Below, in pieces: positions 36,691 to 46,769 of a stretch of 64,000 nucleotides of DNA (position 1 is its first letter; every line of letters begins with the position of its first letter). The notes under the pieces were generated by a model that was given only the letters and a program-made list of their open reading frames with translations, searched no databases and was not told the DNA's origin. Both the position numbers and the translations under genes were made by a program. Location: positions 129,487,501-129,551,500 of the forward strand of contig NC_091727.1 of NCBI RefSeq assembly GCF_042477335.2, written 5' to 3'. The DNA is from Ovis canadensis (taxonomy: Eukaryota > Chordata > Mammalia > Artiodactyla > Bovidae).

Positions 36691-36933
36691 AGAATGTGGA
36701 TTTGCTGCTCTTTTTCCTACACTCTGTTTCTTTTCTTAGCAATGACATCTAGGACTATCTGTTCTTTACCTCTCTCCTTGCCTGTGTCCAGGGAAAAGGC
36801 CTATTTCACTTACCTCGATATTTTGCCTAGGCATGGTCTGTCCTTAGTTCTTTTCTCACTGCAACGGCTATGACCAAACCAGAACGCCTGTCCTGACCCC
36901 CTCTCTCCCACTTCCCCCACCACTATAACTTAC

Positions 36934-37104
36934 TCGAATGTTTGTAGTTTACATATGGGATGAAGCAGTGCATCACACAGCATTTGAACTCCAAAACCTT
37001 TAAGGTGATTTCCACTGAAGTCTAGCAATGTTAGGTTCTCATTTCTGCTGAGGACAGAGGTGAGGGCTCCACAGCATGCACCTGTGAAATGGCATTCTGC
37101 TAGC
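36934..37104 (-). pseudogene. NLRP LRR exon, intact, last one seen
   Basis: This is exactly 171 bp between 'attccccatag' and GTAAGT. It reads 'ECHFTGACCGALTSVLS' to 'MLCDALLHPICKLQTF'. The donor implies another downstream exon, which I could not find at lower coordinates. Confidence 0.92.
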
Positions 37105-37222
37105 CTATGGGGAATTGGGGATTCAAGAAAGAAATCTGTTTACCCCAAGTTTCATAATGACCTTCCATTTCATACACAGCTGGAACAAGAGCCCAGCGAA
37201 CAAGGAGTCTCTGTGAACTTAC

Positions 37223-37393
37223 CACAACGTCTGTAGCTTGCAGGAGGGGTGTTTCAGCCCTTCACAGAGCAGCTGCATGCTTTCATCCCCTAAGGCACTG
37301 GCACTGAGTTCAAGGACTCTCAGGTGTCCACTGGTGTACAGTGAATTGCATGAATGCTGACAACACTCTCCAGTTAGGTGACAAGTCCACAGT
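37223..37393 (-). pseudogene. NLRP LRR exon, intact
   Basis: This is exactly 171 bp between 'cttcctggcag' and GTAAGT. It reads 'LWTCHLTGECCQHSCNSLY' to 'LLCEGLKHPSCKLQTLW', with no stop. Confidence 0.94.
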
Positions 37394-37694
37394 CTGCCAG
37401 GAAGTAAGATAGATAAGGCTGGCATAATTTCATCAGGATTGGGTTACTTTAGATATTGGGTTTACCCGCTAGAAAAATACATTAGAAAATCAGTTTGTCA
37501 CGTAAAAAAAAAAAATCCGTTGGGCCAGGGCCAAGCAGAGATTGTGGAGAGAGGAAGATTTATTCCCCCTAAATTATCGAGTCATCATGTTTCGTTGGAG
37601 ATTGTATCACCAGGCCAGAAAAAAAATCATTTAATTTGGGGAGCTGCTCAAACATCAAGGAACTCTGCCTGTGTCCCTTGTCCACAATACTTAC

Positions 37695-37865
37695 ACCAGA
37701 TCCTTTAACTGACAGTCAGGCTGTTTTAATCCTTCACACAGCAATTTCAGTCCCAAATCTTCAATTTTGTTATTAATTAGAAGCAGCCTTGTCAGGCTCC
37801 AGGTAGAGCTTAGGACTTGGGTGAGGGACTCACAACAAAGTGGAGAGAGGGAACATTCAGAAAGC
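37695..37865 (-). pseudogene. NLRP LRR exon, intact
   Basis: This is exactly 171 bp between 'atacctgcag' and GTAAGT. It reads 'ECSLSPLCCESLTQVL' followed by 'LGLKLLCEGLKQPDCQLKDL', with no stop. Confidence 0.92.
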
Positions 37866-37968
37866 CTGCAGGTATGGGGACGCCAACGTTGCTGTTACCC
37901 ATGGCAGGAGTCCTGCTGAACCTCAAATGCAATGCCCATGAGAAGGACAAGGATGAGCAGACACTTAC

Positions 37969-38138
37969 ACAAGATTCTTGGTTATACCATTCACATGACA
38001 CAGACCTTCACAGAGATGCTGTACTCCTGTGTCCTCAGGGAATTAGCAAACACAAACAGCTCTTTTAAAGTCTGACTCACTTGCAAGAAAGAAAAGAGAT
38101 AGACACAGCTTCCATCTGTCAGGTAACATGTGTTCAAG
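37969..38138 (-). pseudogene. NLRP LRR exon, one base short
   Basis: Acceptor 'ctctgggtag' and donor GTAAGT give 170 bp instead of 171. The frame reads 'LNTCYLTDGSCVYLFSFLQ' to 'ELFVFANSL'. It then shifts near 38,035, and the expected 'GDTGVQHLCEGL' continues in another frame. A single-base deletion explains both observations. Confidence 0.93.
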
Positions 38139-38604
38139 CTACCCAGAGACAAAAAAGAAAAATCAGCCACTGCTGTCATTGAACTTCCTGGGAATGTTTT
38201 CCCAGCCTTCTCATTTAGCTAAGTCCTAGTTATCCTTCAAGTTCTAGCTCCTGGCCCACCACCTACACAGTGTCCTCCTGAGGGCTCCAGCCCACAGTGA
38301 CCTTCTCTCTTTCCCTGGGCTCATCTGACATTTCTGAATGATTCTACAGCGTTAGGCACTTGATTACACATTCAACTGTGTTGCTCTTTGTTTCATATCT
38401 ATGTGTCTTTAAGGGCAGTCTTGTCACTTGCTATCCTCTTGATAAATCCATTCACGTCTAGCCCAGTGTTGGACACATAGTAGTATTCTTTATAGAGTTA
38501 ATGTTTAATTAGCATCACTCCTGTAAACACACAGGATGGTTGTATACTGGAGAGAGCATGGGATATGGATAAGATAGATTCTGGAGTCACATCTTGACTA
38601 TACC

Positions 38605-38915
38605 ACTTTTGTACAGAACAGTCTTTTGGACTCTGTGGGAGAGGGCAAGGGTGGGATGATTTGGGAGAATGGCATTGAAACATGTATAATATTGTATATG
38701 AAACGAATCACCAGTCCAGGTTCAATGCATGATACAGGATGTTTGGGGCTGGTGCACTGGGATGACCCAGAGGGGTGGAATGGGGAGGGAGGTGGGAGGG
38801 AGGTTCAGGATGGGGAACACGTGTACCCCTGTGGCGGATTCATGTTGATGTATGGCAAAACCAATATAATACTGTGAGGTAATTAGCCTCCAATTAAAAT
38901 AAATAAATTTATATT
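38605..38915 (+). mobile_element. L1_BT 3' end
   Basis: This 5'-truncated L1 3' UTR shows 'cagaacagtcttttggactc', a G-rich 'gggagggaggtgggaggga' and a tail 'ccaattaaaataaataaatt'. It lies in an intron of the NLRP relic. Confidence 0.93.
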
Positions 38916-38919
38916 TTAA

Positions 38920-39206
38920 AATATTTATTTATTTATTTTTGGCTGTGCTGGGTCTTTGTTGCTGCATGAGGGCTTTCTCTAGTTGCAGACAGTAGGGGGA
39001 TACTCTCTAGTTGCAGTGCACGGGCTTCTCATTGTAGTAACTTCTCTTGTTGTGGAGCATGGGCTCTAGAGCACTCGGGTTTCAGTAGCTGTGGCACACA
39101 GGCTTAGTTTCCCACTGTATGTGGGATCTTCCTGGACCAGGGATAGAACCTGTGTCCCTGCATTGCAAGGCGGATTCTTAACCACTGGACCAACCAAGGA
39201 AGTCCC
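38920..39206 (-). mobile_element. CHR-type SINE, antisense, near full length
   Basis: 'tttttggctgtgctgggtct', 'ctctagttgcagacagtagg', 'cttctcttgttgtggagcat' and 'ttaaccactggaccaaccaa' mark an antisense CHR-2-type SINE. It lies directly after the L1 tail. Confidence 0.9.
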
Positions 39207-39439
39207 TGACTACACTAATTTTTAGTGGTGTGATGTTGGACAAGTTACTTTCCCCCCCAATCCTCAAAGTTTCCTCATCTGTACAATGAGGCTAAGAAAA
39301 CCCACCTTATATAGTTATTTCAAGGAATGAATTATGTGAAATAACTTCTGGCAAGCACCAAGCATAGATCCTGCCACAGAACAGGCATTCAAAAACTTCA
39401 GTAGTTGTAAGATGATAGCAGATAGTTCTAAAAACTTAC

Positions 39440-39619
39440 TCTTGCTTCTCTACCTTATAGTTTGAATGTCTGAGACCCTCACAGAGAAACTTCACCCCTG
39501 TGTCCCCCAGGAGATTTTCACTCAGGTCCAGCTCAGTGAAGTTTGGATTGCAAATGAGAACAGAGGCAAGATATCTGCCAATAGTCTCTGAGCTTCCAAG
39601 GAGAAAACTAACAGACAAC
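39440..39619 (-). pseudogene. NLRP LRR exon, intact, 180 bp
   Basis: Acceptor 'tttttttccag', donor GTAAGT. The open frame contains 'NPNFTELDLSENLLGDTG' followed by 'VKFLCEGLRHSNYKVEK'. It is three codons longer than the 171-bp norm, in frame. Confidence 0.92.
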
Positions 39620-40384
39620 CTGGAAAAAAAGAAAGACACAGAATTGGCCACTCATTCTCTACCTGCAAAACATCATGAGAAAAGATAATAAGGTCCACCT
39701 ATATGAGACCCCATCCTTGAATATGTCACAGCCCCCTTTTACCTATGACAGGGATTTGTACATTGACCCCACAACACTGTATGCCCCAGTGAGAACTCAA
39801 TAAATGTTGACTGCCACCAAAAAGAAAAGAATTGGAAGGAAATAGCAAATGACCTAATCTCATTTTAATTCCCAGCATGAATTTTATCACTCTCATATCT
39901 TCTTTCAAATTACAGCAGAAAGTGCTATAATCATCCTTAATACAGTCAAAAGATCTTTCCTTTCCTCTTATCTATAAGTTCATTACTAATTAATAATTTG
40001 CCATCCTTAGAGAGACATCAGCATCATCCATATAATATTTCTTCTTGGACACAAAAAGTGGTTTTTACTGACTTTCCTGTGTTCTCGATCTTTGTCTCTC
40101 CATATTAAGCAGTCCAATTCCTTAAACTGTTTCCCATCAACTTTCTCTGCTATCACTTTCAAGAATTTCTATGATATACACTACAACATCTGAGTCCTCA
40201 ATTTTTCTCTTGAGTTACCAGGCTCCAAACACAATCTTGAAGAGGGCTCATAAAGACATCATGTATACATATTTTCCCAATTTAGAAATTTTAAATAGAA
40301 GTATTTTAAATAAAAAATTAATTTCAAAGTGGATTTAGAAAGGTTTAATGCTTAAGAGCTTTTACAATAGAAAACGCCAAATAT

Positions 40385-42969
40385 ACATTGTGATTGTTAA
40401 TTTTATGTTATCAAGTTGCCTGTCAAGGTACCCAGATTTTTGGCCAAACATTATTCTGAAAGTTTCTGTGAAGGTACTTTTTAAATGAGATTAACATTCA
40501 AATCAAGATTAACATTTAAAACACGACCAGGAGCTGCCTGTGGCTCAGATCATGAACACCTTATTACCAAATTCAGACTTAAATTGAAGAAAGTAGGGAA
40601 AACCTCTAGACCATTCAGGTATGACCTAAATCAAATCCCTTATGATTATACAGTGGAAGTGAGAAATAGATTTAAGGGCCTAGATCTGATAGACAGAGTG
40701 CCTGATGAACTATGGAATGAGGTTCATGACCTTGTACAGGAGACAGGGATCAAGACCATCCCCATGGAAAAGAAATGTAAAAAAGCAAAATGGCTGTCTG
40801 GGGAGGCCTTACAAATAGCTGTGAAAAGGAGAGAAGTGAAAAGAAAAGGAGAAAAGGAAAGATGCAAGCATCTGAATGCAGAGTTCCAAAGAATATCAAG
40901 GAGAGATGAGAAAGCCTTCTTCAGCGATCAATGCAAAGAAACAGAGGAAAGCAACAGAATGGGAAAGACTAGAGATCTCTTCAAGAAAATTAGAGATACC
41001 AAGGGAACATTTCATGCAAAGATGGACTCGATAAAGGACAGAAATGGTCTGGACCTAACAGAAGCAGAAGATATAAAGAAGAGGTGGCAAGAATACACAG
41101 AAGAACTGTACAAGAAAGATCTTCACGACCCAGATGATCACGATGGTGTGATCACTCATCTAGAGCCAGACATCCTGGAATGTGAAGTCAAGTGGGCGTT
41201 AGAAAACATCACTATGAACAAAGCTTGTGGAGGTGATGAAATTCCAGTTGAGCTATTTCAAATCCTGAAAGATGATGCTGTGAAAATGCTGCACTCAATA
41301 TGCCAGCAAATTTCGAAAACTCAGCAGTGGCCACAGGACTGGAAAAGGTCAGTTTTCATTCCAATCCCAAAGAAAGGCCATGCAAAAGAATGCTCAAACA
41401 CCACACAGTTGCACTCATCTCACACGCTAGTAAAGTAATGCTCAAAATTCTCCAAGCCAGGCTTCAGCAATAGGTGAACCGTGAACTTCCTGATGTTCAA
41501 GCTGGTTTTAGAAAAGGCAGAGGAACCAGAGATCACATTGCCAACATCTGCTGGATCATGGAAAAAGCAAGAGAGTTCCAGAAAAACATCTATTTCTGCT
41601 TTATTGACTATGCCAAAGCCTTTGACTGTGTGGATTACAATAAACTGTGGAAAATTCTGAGAGAGATGGGAATACCAGACCACCTGACCTGCCTCTTGAG
41701 AAATCTGTATGCAGGTCAGGAAGCAACAGTTAGAACTGGACATGGAACAACAGACTGGTTCCAAATAGGAAAAGGAGTGCGTCAAGGCTGTATATTGTCA
41801 CCCTGCTTATTTAACTTCTATGCAGAGTACATCATGAGAAATGCTGGACTGGAAGAAACACAAGCTGGAATCAAGATTGCCGGGAGAAATATCAATAACC
41901 TCAGATATGCAGATGACACTACCCTTATGGCAGAAAGTGAAGAGGAACTAAGAAGCCTCTTGAAGAAAGTGAAAGAGGAGAGTGAAAAAGTTGGTTTAAA
42001 GCTCAACATTCAGAAAACGAAGATCATGGCATCTGGTCCCACCACTTCATGGGAAATAGATGGGGAAACAGTGGAAACAGTGTCAGACTTTATGTTTTGG
42101 GGCTCCAAAATCACTGCAGATGGTGACTGCAGCCATGAAATTAAAAGACGCTTACTCCTTGGAAGAAAAGTTATGACCAACCTAGATAGCATATTCAAAA
42201 GCAGAGATATTACTTTGCCGACTAAGGTCTGTCTAGTCAAGGCTATGGTTTTTCCAGTAGTCATGTATGGATGTGAGAGTTGGACTGTGAAGAAGGCTGA
42301 GCGCCGAAGAATTGATGCTTTTGAACTGTGGTGTTGGAGAAGACTCTTGAGAGTCCCTTGGACTGCAAGGAGATCCAACTAGTCCATTCTGAAGGAGATC
42401 AGCCCTGGGACTTCTTTGGAGAGAATGATGCTAAAGCTGAAGCTCCAGTACTTTGGCCACCTCATGTGAAGTGTTGACTCATTGGAAAAGACTCCTGATG
42501 CTGGGAGGGAATGGGGGCAGGAGGAGAAGGGGACGCCAGAGGATGAGATGGCTGGATGGCATCACTGACTCGATGGACATGAGTCTGAGTGAACTCCAGG
42601 AGATGGTGATGGACAGGGAGGCCTGGCATGCTGCGATTCATGGGGTCACAAAGAGTCGGACACGACTGAGCAACTGAACTGAACTGAACATTTAAATCAG
42701 CACACTTTGAGCAATTTACCCTCCATAATGTGGGTGAGGCTCATCCAATCAGTTGAAAGTTTAATAGAAAAGACTGACCTCCTCGGAAGAGAAAATTCTG
42801 CCAGGAGACAGCACTAGCTCTCCTGTGTCTCCAGTCTGCTGGCCTAGCCTGCAGATACTGAACCTGCCAGCTGCCATAATCTGAGAGAGCACAAATTCCT
42901 TAAAATAAATCTCTCTATATGTTTATTCACATTTTACCTCTCTGTTTCTTTGAAGAACCCTAATTAGTC
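40385..42969 (+). mobile_element. Old eutherian repeat split by BovB
   Basis: 40,385-40,520 ('gtgattgttaattttatgtt', 'cattattctgaaagtttctg') and 42,697-42,969 ('taatgtgggtgaggctcatc' followed by 'caatcagttgaaag', then 'aaataaatctctctatatg' and 'gaaccctaattagtc') read as one widespread mammalian medium-reiteration repeat. I recognise the pattern but not the family name with certainty. Confidence 0.6.
40521..42686 (+). mobile_element. BovB LINE, longest copy in window
   Basis: This 2.17-kb BovB lacks the endonuclease start but keeps the linker ('YDLNQIPYDYTVEVRNRFKG'), the whole reverse transcriptase ('FIDYAKAFDCVDY', 'LRYADDTTLMAESEEEL') and the C-terminal '[17 protein letters not shown]'. 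A perfect 10-bp duplication 'aacatttaaa' (40511-40520 and 42687-42696) flanks it. A frameshift near 41,400 and a TAG near 41,470 split the frame into 40,5xx-41438 and 41474-42382. It is dead, but young by its divergence from the other copies. Confidence 0.97.
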
Positions 42970-43034
42970 AGGGTTCTTCAGAAAAGAAGATATATATACG
43001 GTAAATCTTTTACCAGAGTCATTACATGGACTTT

Positions 43035-43245
43035 GGGCTTCCCAGGTGGCACTAGTGGTAAAGAATGTACTTGCCAATGCAGGAGATATAAGACATGGGT
43101 TTGATCCCTAGGTTGGGAAGATCACCTGGAGAAGGTCATGGCAACCCATTCTAGTATTCTTGCCTGGAGAATCCCACGGACAGAGGAGCTTGGTGGGCTA
43201 CAGTCCACAGGGTTGCAAAGAGTCGGACATTACAGAGGTGACTTA
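43035..43245 (+). mobile_element. Bov-tA SINE
   Basis: Sense copy from 'gggcttcccaggtggcacta' to 'acagaggtgacttaccacac'. Confidence 0.93.
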
Positions 43246-43267
43246 CCACACATGCATGTGGACTGCG

Positions 43268-43475
43268 AGGTCAGACACATCTGGGTTTCCTATTGTGTCT
43301 CTGTCATGTTATTTAGCCTTATACTGTTGGGTTTCTTTTGGGTTTCTCATCTGCTAAAATGAGGACAGTAACCTGAATCTTGCAAAGCTGTTGTACACAT
43401 TAAAGGAAATCAAAGCACTCAGCACAATGCTTAGCACAAAGGAATTGCTCAGTGAGTTTTCATTATTGACATTAA
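43268..43475 (+). mobile_element. MIR SINE
   Basis: MIR pattern: 'ggtttctcatctgctaaaat' with 'gaggacagtaacctgaatct', then 'caatgcttagcacaaaggaa'. Confidence 0.75.
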
Positions 43476-43606
43476 CGTTATTGCTACTTTCACTGTTCTT
43501 CCTCTCCATGACTCCTTGAAATGTGTTTTGATTATACAACATCCATCTTGAGCTGCATCTTTATAAATTTTTTCTTGCAGTATGAAAACTAATAGTGACA
43601 ACTTAC

Positions 43607-43777
43607 TTGAGCTTCTGTACTTTGCAATTTGGATCTTTTAAGCGTTCACGGAGCAATTTCAAAGCCAATGCTTCCAGTTTTGCTTCACTAAATTCCAGCT
43701 CAGTGAGCCACTGATTGGTGCTGTGAACAGTTGCTAGTGTACCACAAGAAGCAGGTACAACCTTTAGAGAACATAAT
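43607..43777 (-). pseudogene. NLRP LRR exon with lost splice acceptor
   Basis: The frame reads 'VVPASCGTLATVHSTNQW' to 'ERLKDPNCKVQKLK', with a good GTAAGT donor at 43601-43606. Aligned to its neighbours the exon should begin at 43777, but the two preceding bases on the minus strand are TT, not AG, and there is no pyrimidine tract. Confidence 0.85.
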
Positions 43778-43877
43778 AATGACCTCATTACTTTATTCAT
43801 GCTCTCCCCCAAAACAAAAGAAACTGACCAAAAAATTTACATGAACACAAACAACAAATTCTCCTGCTCTCAGTTAC

Positions 43878-44048
43878 CTCAATGTCTATAAGATACAGTT
43901 TGGCTGTTTTAATCCTTCACGCAGAAACTTCATTCCAGAATCTTCCAGGGTGTTTTTTACAAATCCCAAATCTGTCAGATACCGGTTGGTTTCAAACACT
44001 AAGGCGAGGTCTCTTCCATAAGAGGCTGTGAGGTGGCAGAAAATCAGT
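43878..44048 (-). pseudogene. NLRP LRR exon with premature stop
   Basis: This is exactly 171 bp, with acceptor 'ctccacacag' and donor GTAACT. It reads LIFCHLTASYGRDLALVF and then the repeat core, but the conserved 'C-K-L-Q-T-L' end reads C-I-L-stop-T-L because CAG became TAG at 43886-43888. Confidence 0.93.
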
Positions 44049-44099
44049 CTGTGTGGAGAAAAAGCATTTCAGAGGAGAAAATAGAACTCTCTATGAAGG

Positions 44100-45049
44100 T
44101 ACTTGTTTGCCTCATTACTGACGTAATGAATTATTTCAATTCATTCAGCAATTAATTTATTAGGTGCTAACCACTGTGCAAGATGTGAAAACACAGAAAT
44201 AATTAAGATGCAGCCTAGATTCTGCCCTCAAGGAATGCCCAGTTAATAGGGAAAATTTTTAGAAAATCATGAATTATAATACAGTGTGGAAAGTACTGCA
44301 TGTGGTACGCACAAGGCACCATGGAGACACAGAAAAGTGGCACAATCCAGCCTAGCCTGTGGGAAGGGGTTGGAGGATCAAGAAATACTTATAAGAGGCA
44401 CGAACACTTTAGTTCTGCTTGAAAGGGTAATAAAGACTGAACAGGAATTAGGTGGATGAGGAGAATGGGAGTGGGGAGAGCAGGCGACGCTGAGGAACAA
44501 CCTGTTCATAAAGCAGCCTGTGCAAAAGCCAGGAGGCAAGAGAGGGGAGGCTTCAGTTGAGAAACTGTCAGTTACTTGCTATGGGCTACTTTATAACACT
44601 GGAAGATAATATCAAACTGTTAACAATGGTTATCTTCCAGGTAGGAGGGAAGGGTTGGATTATATAGGGAAACATTTACTTTCTAGTATTTAAATGATCA
44701 GAAATTATCAGAAATAAACAGTTTAAGAAATGTGAAAAACATAATACGTTTATTATAAATAAATTTTACAACAGAGAAAAATAGAGAATAAAATTTTTTG
44801 AGAAAGTACTGTATCCTTACCACCCAAAAATAACCACTGTTAAAACTTTGGTATGTAACTTTGCAGACTTTAAATGCATGCATACATATAAGACACTTGC
44901 TCGGACATGACTGAGTGACTTCACTTTCACTTTCTATATGCTTCCACTCCTTTCTCCAAGATCATAGAAACATATGCATGCGCACACGCTCCTGCGCATG
45001 TGTGCGCACGCTCCCGCGCACACAGAGGATTTGCACATTTTACAAAAAT
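44100..45049. other. Intronic spacer, alternating purine-pyrimidine tract
   Basis: No exon was seen. An AT-rich old repeat lies near 44,700-44,890. At 44,968-45,027 a CG/CA-alternating stretch ('gcgcacacgctcctgcgcat', then 'gtgtgcgcacgctcccgcgc') could adopt Z-DNA. Confidence 0.5.
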
Positions 45050-45260
45050 ATAGTGAAGTCGCTTAGTCATGTCCAACTCTTTGCAACCCCATGTACTGTA
45101 GCCTACCAGGCTCCTCTGTCCATGGGATTTTCCAGGCAAGAGTACTGGAGTGGGTTGCCATTTCCTTCTCCAGAGGATCTTCCCGACCCAGGGATCGTAC
45201 CTGGGTCTCCCGCATTGCAGGCAGATGCTTTGCTGTCTGAGCCACTGGGGAAGTACCTAT
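45050..45260 (-). mobile_element. Bov-tA SINE, antisense
   Basis: Antisense copy from 'agtgaagtcgcttagtcatg' to 'ctgagccactggggaagtac'. Confidence 0.93.
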
Positions 45261-45504
45261 TTACAAAAATGGGACCAGAGAAAACATTACTACTTTACAT
45301 ACATTTTGTCATTCAGTCCTCAGGCCGATAGATAAAAACTGAGACAGTCACAGCACATTATATAGTAAGTGGTAAAGTAGTACTCAACCTGAGAGCTGGC
45401 AAGTTTATCTTGTAGGCTTGGAAATACCAAGAAGCTAACAGAGACAGAGTCGGGTCCTTATGACAGGGTACGGCAAGAGACAAACCTGGTGCACAATGGC
45501 TGCA

Positions 45505-45565
45505 AGCAGGGCCGGGGGGAGGGGGTGGGGGAACGGTGGTGGTGGCAGTGGTGGCAGAGGTGGTA
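45505..45565 (+). repeat. G-rich low-complexity tract
   Basis: Several G-runs ('ggccggggggagggggtggg') and GGT/GGC triplets form a potential G-quadruplex just left of a BovB piece. Confidence 0.7.
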
Positions 45566-45623
45566 CACGCTGGACGTAAACAAATTTAAGACACGAGCAT
45601 GTTTTGGGAATGGATATGGCCAG

Positions 45624-46112
45624 AGACATTACTTTGCCAACAAAGGTCCATCTAGTCAAGGCTGTGGTTTTTCCAGTGGTCATGTGTGGATGTGAGAGTT
45701 GGACTGTGAAGAAAGCTGAGCACCGAAGAACTGATGCTTTTGAACTGTGGTGTTGGAGAAGACTCTTGAGAGACCCTTGGACTGCAAGGAGATCCAACCA
45801 GTCCATTCTGAAGGAGATCAGCCCTGGGATTTCTTTGGAAGGAATGATGCTAAAGCTGAAACTCCAGTACTTTGGCCACCTCATGTGAAGAGTTGACTCA
45901 CTGGAAAAGACTCTGACGCTGGGAGGGAATGAGGGCAGGAGGAGAAGGGGACGCCAGAGGATGAGATGGCTGGATGGCATCACGGACTCGATGGACGTGA
46001 GTCTGAGTGAACTCCGGGAGATGGTGATGGACAGGGAGGCCTGGCGTGCTGCGATTCATGGGGTCCCAAAGAATCGGACACGACTGAGCGACTGAACTGA
46101 ATTGAACTGAGG
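45624..46112 (+). mobile_element. BovB 3' end
   Basis: A 490-bp 5'-truncated BovB begins at 'agagacattactttgccaac' and ends 'gactgaactgaattgaactg'. It lies about 650 bp upstream of the TEX13 start codon. Confidence 0.95.
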
Positions 46113-46454
46113 CGATGGGGAATGAGGCGGTAGTCAGGTTCCACTTCCTGCCTCCAGGGGGCAACCAAGGCCACTGAGAGATGGGGGCTATTTCCTGTTC
46201 CAGAATATTCCATCTCTAGAAGGGTCCGGCCCCTGAGTGGGACAAACCATTATGATGGGGGGTTGAGAATTTTGGTATTTGATTACAAGCGCTTCATGTT
46301 CTTGGTTCTGAGTCTTTTCTGACCACTCCTATTTCTTCCCACCTTCAAACACTTGCAATACTGCAGGAGGTTCCCTTATGTCTGGGGGAGGGGAGAAAAT
46401 CTTCTACACGCACCCCCCTCACCCTCGCAGTTTCCAGGAGTTGGAACATTCCCG

Positions 46455-46769
46455 AGGTAAAAACCTCGAAGGGTAGGCCGGAGCTTTTCTTTCCTTGGTG
46501 CCTTCGAGGAGCGAGAGGTACCTTTTGGGTGTGGTAGACGGTTTTGTTTGGCCTGTACTCTCACTGGTCAGGAGGTGAGGTTTGGTGGGAGGCGTCCTGG
46601 GGCAGGGCAAAGGGTCTTTAGGAGGGTGTACCATGTTGGGGGAGGCAAGCGGAGAAGAGGAGATTCATGGGGTGGGGGAGGGGAGGAGATTCATGGGGTG
46701 GGGGAGGGGAGGGGGATTGATTCATTCATCCCCACAGAGCCAGCCAAGCCCCAAAGGCACTCAGTCGTC
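46455..46769 (+). promoter_or_regulatory. Probable TEX13 5' region with small 5' UTR intron
   Basis: Upstream of the start codon a donor-like GAG|GTGAGG (GT at 46575-46576) pairs with an acceptor 'ttcattcatccccacag' ending at 46737. This suggests a 163-bp intron in the 5' UTR. The intron contains a 25-bp unit repeated twice (46661-46710, 'gagattcatggggtggggga'). A small hairpin 'cgaggtaaaaacctcg' lies near 46,453. No TATA box is evident. This is inference from splice-site shape only. Confidence 0.45.

Noticed and set aside
40485-42382. Large frames of 317 and 302 codons as host genes
   Set aside because: They are the two halves of a frameshifted BovB reverse transcriptase flanked by a target duplication.
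46548-46769. Upstream extension of the TEX13 frame by 74 codons
   Set aside because: The family N-terminus begins at ATG 46770. The extension is a G-rich repeat with no conserved residues and contains a likely 5' UTR splice acceptor at 46737.
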